This document shows positions 14,798-20,453 of a stretch of 22,795 nt of DNA, one piece after another (within the stretch, counting starts at the first letter, position 1; every line of letters begins with the position of its first letter). The DNA comes from UBA5536 sp964592595 (GTDB lineage Bacteria > Bacteroidota > Bacteroidia > Bacteroidales > F082), in assembly GCA_964592595.1 (NCBI GenBank), contig CAZQFH010000054.1, forward strand, positions 1 to 22,795, written 5' to 3'. A program made the position numbers and the translations under genes. The notes under the pieces are model-generated. The model saw nothing but the letters and a program-made list of their open reading frames with translations. It was not told the origin of the DNA and searched no databases.

Positions 14798-17565
14798 AAC
14801 ACATCATCCTAATTATTTTAACGCTATTCGTGTTAAATGTTCATGCGAATGATCCAGAGCAGCTAATTAGCTGCCACCTAAGCGAACTGTCGTTTGATCA
14901 ATTCTGTGCTTTTATTACACAGCAAAGTGGCGTTAAGGTTTACTACAAGTCGCGCTGGACTAATGAGCTCAAAGTAACCATACAGGCTGACAGCATAACT
15001 GTTTTCGATGCCGTATCGCTCGCCATTCGGGGAACAAATCTTAAGCTTTCTGTTTGGAATGATAATCTTGTAATTCTGCCAGATGAGGTCTTAATTTCTG
15101 AACTACCTCAATTTGAATCAATTAATCAAACCCGAGGAGCAGAGGAACTGCAAGCTAAATCACTTACCGCCAGCGAAGAGCGCTACCTCACCGGTCGAAA
15201 AGCAGAAGTGATTCAAACAATCCGTGTTGGCGAATCCGGAGCCCATTTAAGAGGTAAAAAAGCGCAAGTACTTGGCAGGGTGCTGGATCAGGAAACAGGC
15301 GAGCCAGTTTTTTATGCAACAGTTTATATCGAAGAAACGCAGTCAGGGGCTGTAACTGACATCAATGGATTTTTTACCCTGAGCCTTAATCCCGGCAAAT
15401 ACAATATCGTCTTTGATTTTTTGGGCTATGAGAAAAAGAAATACCAGCTGGAAGTGCTCTCCGATGGAAATTTCAGCATTCAACTCAATAAAACAGTTTA
15501 TCAGATTGAAGAATTTGTAGTTTATGGCGACCGACAGCGAAGCATGAAAGAAAAGGATCCTGGCCTGGATAAAATTTCGATGCGATCAGTAAAGGAGCTT
15601 CCCATGCTGATGGGAGAACGTGATATCCTGAAGGTATCTACAACACTCCCTGGAATCGTTAACGTAGGTGAAGGAAATGCCGGTTTAAACGTAAGAGGAG
15701 GCGGAGCCGATCAAAACGCATTCTATATCAATAATATACCTATTTACAACCCGACTCACCTGTTTGGATTTTTTCCTGCTTTTAACAGCGATATCATCAA
15801 AGATTTTTCGGTTTACAAAGGGCATATTCCTGCAGCTTTTGGCGGCAGGCTCTCTTCGGTTTTTAATATTATTACCAGAAGAGGAAACAGAAAAAACTTC
15901 ACAGCGCATGGCGGCATCAGCCCTATTTCGGCCAATATTGTTGTTGAAGGCCCCTTGAAGAAAAACTCTGTTTCAATGCTGTTAAGTGCTCGATCTACTT
16001 ATTCTGACTGGATATTGCAACGCATTAAAGATCCTGATATCCGCAATAGCAAAGCCGGCTTTTATGATTTGGCAGGAGGAATCAATTTCGATAATCAAAA
16101 CACTCAGTCATCCGTCTTCTTTTATCACAGCAAAGACCGTTTTCAATTAGCAGATCTAACAGAATATGACTATGCCAACAGCGGGATTTCTATTAACGCC
16201 GGATATAATTTCAGTAGAATTTTTAGAGGTGATTTTGCTTTAGTTGGCGCTCAGTATGGCTTCAATACGATTGATAAACAAGAGGTTTCGAGTGCCTACA
16301 AGCATGATTATCAATTACAAAATTACGAATTGAAAGCTGACTTTAAATATCAGCTCAACGAAAAGCACAGCCTTGATTTTGGCGTAAGTCTGGTGCTGTA
16401 TAAACTTAACCGCGGAACTGTTCGGCCTTTTGGTTTTCAATCAATTAGAAAATCTTTGGAATTAGGTAACGAACAAGGACTGGAAAGCGCTGTTTATCTG
16501 GCCGATTCATGGGAGCTCATGCCCCGTTTGACGCTAAATACCGGCTTGCGGCTGGGTTTATTTAACCCAATAGGCCCTAAAACAGTTTACACTTATGCTG
16601 ATGGCTTACCAACTGAAATCCGTTATATTGACGACAGCCTTCGCTTTGGCGCTAACGAAGTGATAAAATGGTATATACAACCCGACCTTCGAATTGCGCT
16701 TAATTATGAAACCGATGAGTATGGTGCTGTTAAATTGGCCTTTAACCAAATGCATCAAAATTTATTTATGCTCAACAACACCATTTCTATTGCTCCAAAC
16801 ACCCAATGGAAACTGGCCGATTACCACTTGAAGCCGTCACAGAGCAATCAGTTTTCGGCGGGCGTTTTCAGAACAATCCCAAAACTTGGTATGGAATTTT
16901 CAGCTGAACTCTATTACAAGCTTACCAAAAACTATCCGGAATTCAAGGATGGCGCTGGTTTTCTCGACAATCCACAGGTAGAAACAACTGTGCTGCAGGG
17001 CGAACAGCAGGCTGCCGGTATCGAGTTGTTTCTGAAACGCAGCAACCGCAAGCTGGAGGGATGGCTCACCTATACCTATTCCCGTTCGCTTGTTCAGGTA
17101 AACAATGGTCAACCCTGGAACAGTATAAACGCAGGAAAAACCTACCCCGCAAATTTCGATATACCTCACGTACTTAATATGGTATTGAATTACCATATGA
17201 GCCGGCGTATTTCGGTTTCGTCAATCATTACCTATCAAACAGGTAAACCTATCACCTACCCCGTTTCGGCCTATTACAGCGATGGAACGCCGTATTTTGA
17301 TTATTCCGACCGAAATGCCTATCGCTTACCCAACTATTTCAGGATAGATTTGTCACTTACTCTTGAAGGAAATCTCAAGAAGAAAAAACTGATTCACAGT
17401 TCATTAAATTTGAGTTTATACAATCTTACCGGAAGAGACAACCCCTATGCGGCCTACTTTAAAGTTGAAAATGGCCGTATCAGAAGCTATCAATACGCAA
17501 TTATTGGTGTGCCGGTATTTACGGCAACATGGATTTTTAAAATTGGAAATTATGCTTCGGAATAA
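14794..17565 (+). CDS. TonB-dependent receptor with STN and CarboxypepD_reg N-terminal domains
   Basis: A 923-aa outer-membrane receptor. In order: signal peptide (MKHIILIILTLFVLNVHA, 1-18); an STN domain at about 28-96, the fold that in FecA-type receptors contacts an anti-sigma regulator; a charged linker (about 100-155); a carboxypeptidase-regulatory-like beta-sandwich at 158-245 (VLGRVLDQETGEPVFYATVY through GFFTL and FLGYEKKKYQLEV); a plug domain at about 255-365 (GLNVRGGGADQNAFYINNIP, then AAFGGRLSSVFNIITRRG); and a beta-barrel to the C-terminus. It is complete for its class. No ECF sigma or anti-sigma gene lies in the window despite the STN domain. The downstream partner is a DUF4249 lipoprotein rather than SusD, so import of glycans by a Sus-type complex is not indicated. 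The substrate is unknown. Confidence 0.93.
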   Translation: MKHIILIILTLFVLNVHANDPEQLISCHLSELSFDQFCAFITQQSGVKVYYKSRWTNELKVTIQADSITVFDAVSLAIRGTNLKLSVWNDNLVILPDEVLISELPQFESINQTRGAEELQAKSLTASEERYLTGRKAEVIQTIRVGESGAHLRGKKAQVLGRVLDQETGEPVFYATVYIEETQSGAVTDINGFFTLSLNPGKYNIVFDFLGYEKKKYQLEVLSDGNFSIQLNKTVYQIEEFVVYGDRQRSMKEKDPGLDKISMRSVKELPMLMGERDILKVSTTLPGIVNVGEGNAGLNVRGGGADQNAFYINNIPIYNPTHLFGFFPAFNSDIIKDFSVYKGHIPAAFGGRLSSVFNIITRRGNRKNFTAHGGISPISANIVVEGPLKKNSVSMLLSARSTYSDWILQRIKDPDIRNSKAGFYDLAGGINFDNQNTQSSVFFYHSKDRFQLADLTEYDYANSGISINAGYNFSRIFRGDFALVGAQYGFNTIDKQEVSSAYKHDYQLQNYELKADFKYQLNEKHSLDFGVSLVLYKLNRGTVRPFGFQSIRKSLELGNEQGLESAVYLADSWELMPRLTLNTGLRLGLFNPIGPKTVYTYADGLPTEIRYIDDSLRFGANEVIKWYIQPDLRIALNYETDEYGAVKLAFNQMHQNLFMLNNTISIAPNTQWKLADYHLKPSQSNQFSAGVFRTIPKLGMEFSAELYYKLTKNYPEFKDGAGFLDNPQVETTVLQGEQQAAGIELFLKRSNRKLEGWLTYTYSRSLVQVNNGQPWNSINAGKTYPANFDIPHVLNMVLNYHMSRRISVSSIITYQTGKPITYPVSAYYSDGTPYFDYSDRNAYRLPNYFRIDLSLTLEGNLKKKKLIHSSLNLSLYNLTGRDNPYAAYFKVENGRIRSYQYAIIGVPVFTATWIFKIGNYASE

Positions 17566-18706
17566 TATAACATTAGCGCTAATCATCTTTTTATTAAGCT
17601 TTTGGGGCTGCGAAAAAGCTTTTGACCCAAATATCAGGGGAAGCGATGCCCTAAAATATGTTATTAATGGGGGTGTGTATTCCGGCGATAGTTTGCAAAT
17701 AATTTCCATATCCCAAACCTCATCAATAAGCAATCCGCAGCAATTACCGGTTACTGGCTGTGAGGTTAGTATTGAAGATGATCGTGGAAATACTTTCATG
17801 CTTTATGATGCTGGTGGCGGTAATTATCAAACAACGATTGATCAAGCCTATCTTACACCAGGAATTGCTTTCAAGGTAAAAATCACAACGCCTGATGGCA
17901 GCAGACTGGAATCAGCATATGACACTTTGCTTACCGTATCTGAAATTGAATCAGTGTATTACGAAATTGAAGTACAAGAGGGCATCAACCCGGATGATAA
18001 AACTCCGGGAGTTCAGTTTTTCCTTGACATGAAAGGCAGCAATAATGATAGCCGAAACTACCGCTGGAAAGTCTTTGAAACCTATGAATACAAGAGCATG
18101 TATGCACGTGAATGGTATTATGATGGAGAAGTACACCATATTGTACCACCGGACTCATCGACTATGTATTGTTGGAGAACGGCACAAATTGCAGAAATTT
18201 TTACCCTCACCACTTCCAATCTTGTCGAAAATGCCATTGTTTCGTATCCTTTGCATTTTGTCAACAACCGGTCAGTGCGCATGGAGTATGGCTACAGCCT
18301 GCTCGTAAAGCAATATTCGCTAAGCAATGCTGCCTATATATATTGGGATCAGATGCGACAAAACAGCATACAAGGTGGCAGTCTATACGAAACACAACCG
18401 CTCGCCATTAAAGGTAATATGCATCATCTCAGTGATACCGATCAGGAGGTTTTGGGTTTCTTTGGAGCCTCACAAGTTACGACGCGTAGGATTTTCCTTA
18501 CAAACCCAGGCCTGATTCTTGATTATAATTCCAACTGCTCCCCTACTGCACTTCGTATTGGACTTCGTGAAATTGATCCCCGCTATTTTCCAGCCTTCCT
18601 GATGGGCGATGAGCTAACCTATTATCCCGTATGGCTCAATGATGAATGTGTAGATTGCACCCTTTCGGGCGGTGTAACTGTTAAACCTGATTTTTGGCCC
18701 TATTAA
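17552..18706 (+). CDS. DUF4249 lipoprotein, receptor partner
   Basis: A 384-aa lipoprotein. The N-terminus MLRNNITLALIIFLLSFWGC ends in a lipidation cysteine (Cys20), then EKAFDP, as DUF4249 proteins usually begin. The first beta-sandwich has the family pattern: YVINGGVYSGDSLQIISISQ, then LPVTGCEVSIEDDRGN, then a GGGNYQTT turn. Family members are Bacteroidota proteins typically encoded next to TonB-dependent receptors. The last part has paired cysteines in NDECVDCTLSGG. The ATG at 17552 overlaps the receptor's end by 14 nt; longer readings of the frame would extend far into the receptor and remove the lipoprotein signal. Coupling implies matched synthesis with the receptor. A role as a surface lid or ligand-binding subunit is inferred. 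Confidence 0.9.
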   Translation: MLRNNITLALIIFLLSFWGCEKAFDPNIRGSDALKYVINGGVYSGDSLQIISISQTSSISNPQQLPVTGCEVSIEDDRGNTFMLYDAGGGNYQTTIDQAYLTPGIAFKVKITTPDGSRLESAYDTLLTVSEIESVYYEIEVQEGINPDDKTPGVQFFLDMKGSNNDSRNYRWKVFETYEYKSMYAREWYYDGEVHHIVPPDSSTMYCWRTAQIAEIFTLTTSNLVENAIVSYPLHFVNNRSVRMEYGYSLLVKQYSLSNAAYIYWDQMRQNSIQGGSLYETQPLAIKGNMHHLSDTDQEVLGFFGASQVTTRRIFLTNPGLILDYNSNCSPTALRIGLREIDPRYFPAFLMGDELTYYPVWLNDECVDCTLSGGVTVKPDFWPY

Positions 18707-18707
18707 G

Positions 18708-20375
18708 ATGAAAAAAATACTACTCATAACGTTTTTTGTATTGCATGTCCTGATTATTAAAACAGGGCTTATGGCACAAAGCCAGACGCAATATCCCGAT
18801 GCAGAGCAATTCAGGCTTTTTACTGATCGCAGTGTTTATTTAGCAGGAGAAAAAATTGCCTTCAGTGCCATACAAATACCTGACCCAAAGCATATCAGCC
18901 AATTGAGCAGCGTGCTTTATTGCGAACTCATCGACCCGCAGGCCGCTCCACTGGCTCAAGGAAAATTTCTGATGGATCAAACCGGAGCTTTTGGCAGTAT
19001 TCAAATCCCCGAAGACCTGATAACCGGCCATTATTACTTGCGGGTCTATACCAAATACATGCGCAATATCGGGCCGGAATCCTATACTTATCACCGCTTG
19101 AAAATAATCAACCCTGAACAAGTTTCTACAAATTATTCCATTGATTCCAATTTGTTATTGCCGCTTAAAACAATTCATGAATTAAATAACGCTGAATTAA
19201 GGATTTACACTGATAAAAGCCTTTACAACATTAATTCCAGGGCTGTTTTATCACTGGATTTTGGGCAGAAATCCAAGTCTTTTATAAGTGCATGCGTTTC
19301 TGTTGTTCATGAGTTTGCTTTACAAAACAAACAAGTTGAAAGCTATGGCAAGCGACATATAAAGCAATTGAACTATCCCCCGGAAACGAAAGGACTATCT
19401 ATCTCTGGTTTGCTTAAAAATCAACCTAATGATTCCTTAATACCCAATAGCAGCATCACGCTCTCCATTATAGGACATGGGAAGGACTTTATGGCTACAA
19501 CAACCGATTCCTCTGGGAAGTACCTTTTCGCATTACCCAATTACCAAGGCAGAAGAGATCTGTTTTTGTGTAATGAGAACCAGGCTGATTTGGAATCCCA
19601 ATTACTGATTGACAATGATTTCTGTCGTATTCCGATTCAATTACCCGATACGGTTTTTCATCTCACAGCAACAGAAAAAGCAGTTTTGCTTGTTATCGCC
19701 AAAAATAAACAACTAACAGACCATTTTAGCACAGATAGTGTCCAATCAAAAGCATATAATCCGCGCTTTGACTCCTATTTTTATGGTACTCCCACTGAAA
19801 TTGTCAAGATCGAAAATTATGTAGAGTTACCTAACCTTGAAGAGTACTTCAATGAGTTGCCAAATATGGTAAAAGTTAGAAAGCGAATGGGTAAAAAGTA
19901 CTTTAAGGTTCTTAGCAATAATGCGGAAATACCACTTTTTGAACCACTTATACTTATCGATGGTGTTGCTATTGATAATCCGGAAGCCGTATTAGCCATT
20001 TCTCCAAAGCAACTCGATCGCATTGAAATCATTAACACTCCCTACATAAAAGGCGCTTATACCTATGGCGGAATTATTCATCTGATTTCGCAGGAAGGCT
20101 ATTTTGCTGATATTGAGCTGCCCGAAAATGGATTGTTTCTTGATTTTCAATTCCTTTCTCCGAATCAATTTAAAATTGATCAACAAACCGATTCACAAGA
20201 ATTTCCTGATACAAGAAACACTTTGTACTGGAATCCAATAATTATACCTACAGCTGACATTCAATCCTTCCACTTTATCACACCTGCCACACCAGGACGC
20301 TATCAGGCAGTTATCAGAGCTGTTACCAACAAAGGTGAATTGGTAAGTAGTAGCTGTGTTTTTGAAGTGCGATGA
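18708..20375 (+). CDS. secreted MG2-domain protein with a receptor plug-like segment
   Basis: A 555-aa exported protein starting 1 nt after the DUF4249 stop. The signal peptide is MKKILLITFFVLHVLIIKTG followed by LMAQ. Residues 35-135 look like an alpha-2-macroglobulin MG2-type domain (LFTDRSVYLAGEKIAFSAIQ, later GAFGSIQIPEDLITGHYYLRVY). Residues about 230-290 resemble a carboxypeptidase-regulatory sandwich (SGKYLFALPN). Residues about 370-465 resemble a TonB-receptor plug (PLILIDGVAIDN, PKQLDRIEIINTPY, YTYGGIIHLIS), but no barrel follows. The final segment (TLYWNPIII, later GRYQAVIRAVTNKGELV) is another beta-sandwich common at the end of Bacteroidota MG2 proteins. It is the last gene of the operon. 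An envelope or surface role with the receptor is inferred; no ligand can be named. Confidence 0.82.
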   Translation: MKKILLITFFVLHVLIIKTGLMAQSQTQYPDAEQFRLFTDRSVYLAGEKIAFSAIQIPDPKHISQLSSVLYCELIDPQAAPLAQGKFLMDQTGAFGSIQIPEDLITGHYYLRVYTKYMRNIGPESYTYHRLKIINPEQVSTNYSIDSNLLLPLKTIHELNNAELRIYTDKSLYNINSRAVLSLDFGQKSKSFISACVSVVHEFALQNKQVESYGKRHIKQLNYPPETKGLSISGLLKNQPNDSLIPNSSITLSIIGHGKDFMATTTDSSGKYLFALPNYQGRRDLFLCNENQADLESQLLIDNDFCRIPIQLPDTVFHLTATEKAVLLVIAKNKQLTDHFSTDSVQSKAYNPRFDSYFYGTPTEIVKIENYVELPNLEEYFNELPNMVKVRKRMGKKYFKVLSNNAEIPLFEPLILIDGVAIDNPEAVLAISPKQLDRIEIINTPYIKGAYTYGGIIHLISQEGYFADIELPENGLFLDFQFLSPNQFKIDQQTDSQEFPDTRNTLYWNPIIIPTADIQSFHFITPATPGRYQAVIRAVTNKGELVSSSCVFEVR

Positions 20376-20453
20376 GTGCAAGAAAACGGAAAATATAACA
20401 CGCATAAAAATGGACTTGGATTCTCAATTTGATAGAGAGAGGGCTGGGGTGGG

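Noticed and set aside
17416..17799. 127-aa open frame on - across the receptor/DUF4249 junction
   Set aside because: It is antisense to two well-supported coupled genes; no family or start signal was seen.
14794..20375. Sus-type polysaccharide utilisation locus
   Set aside because: There is no SusD-like protein, glycoside hydrolase or hybrid two-component regulator; the lipoprotein belongs to DUF4249.
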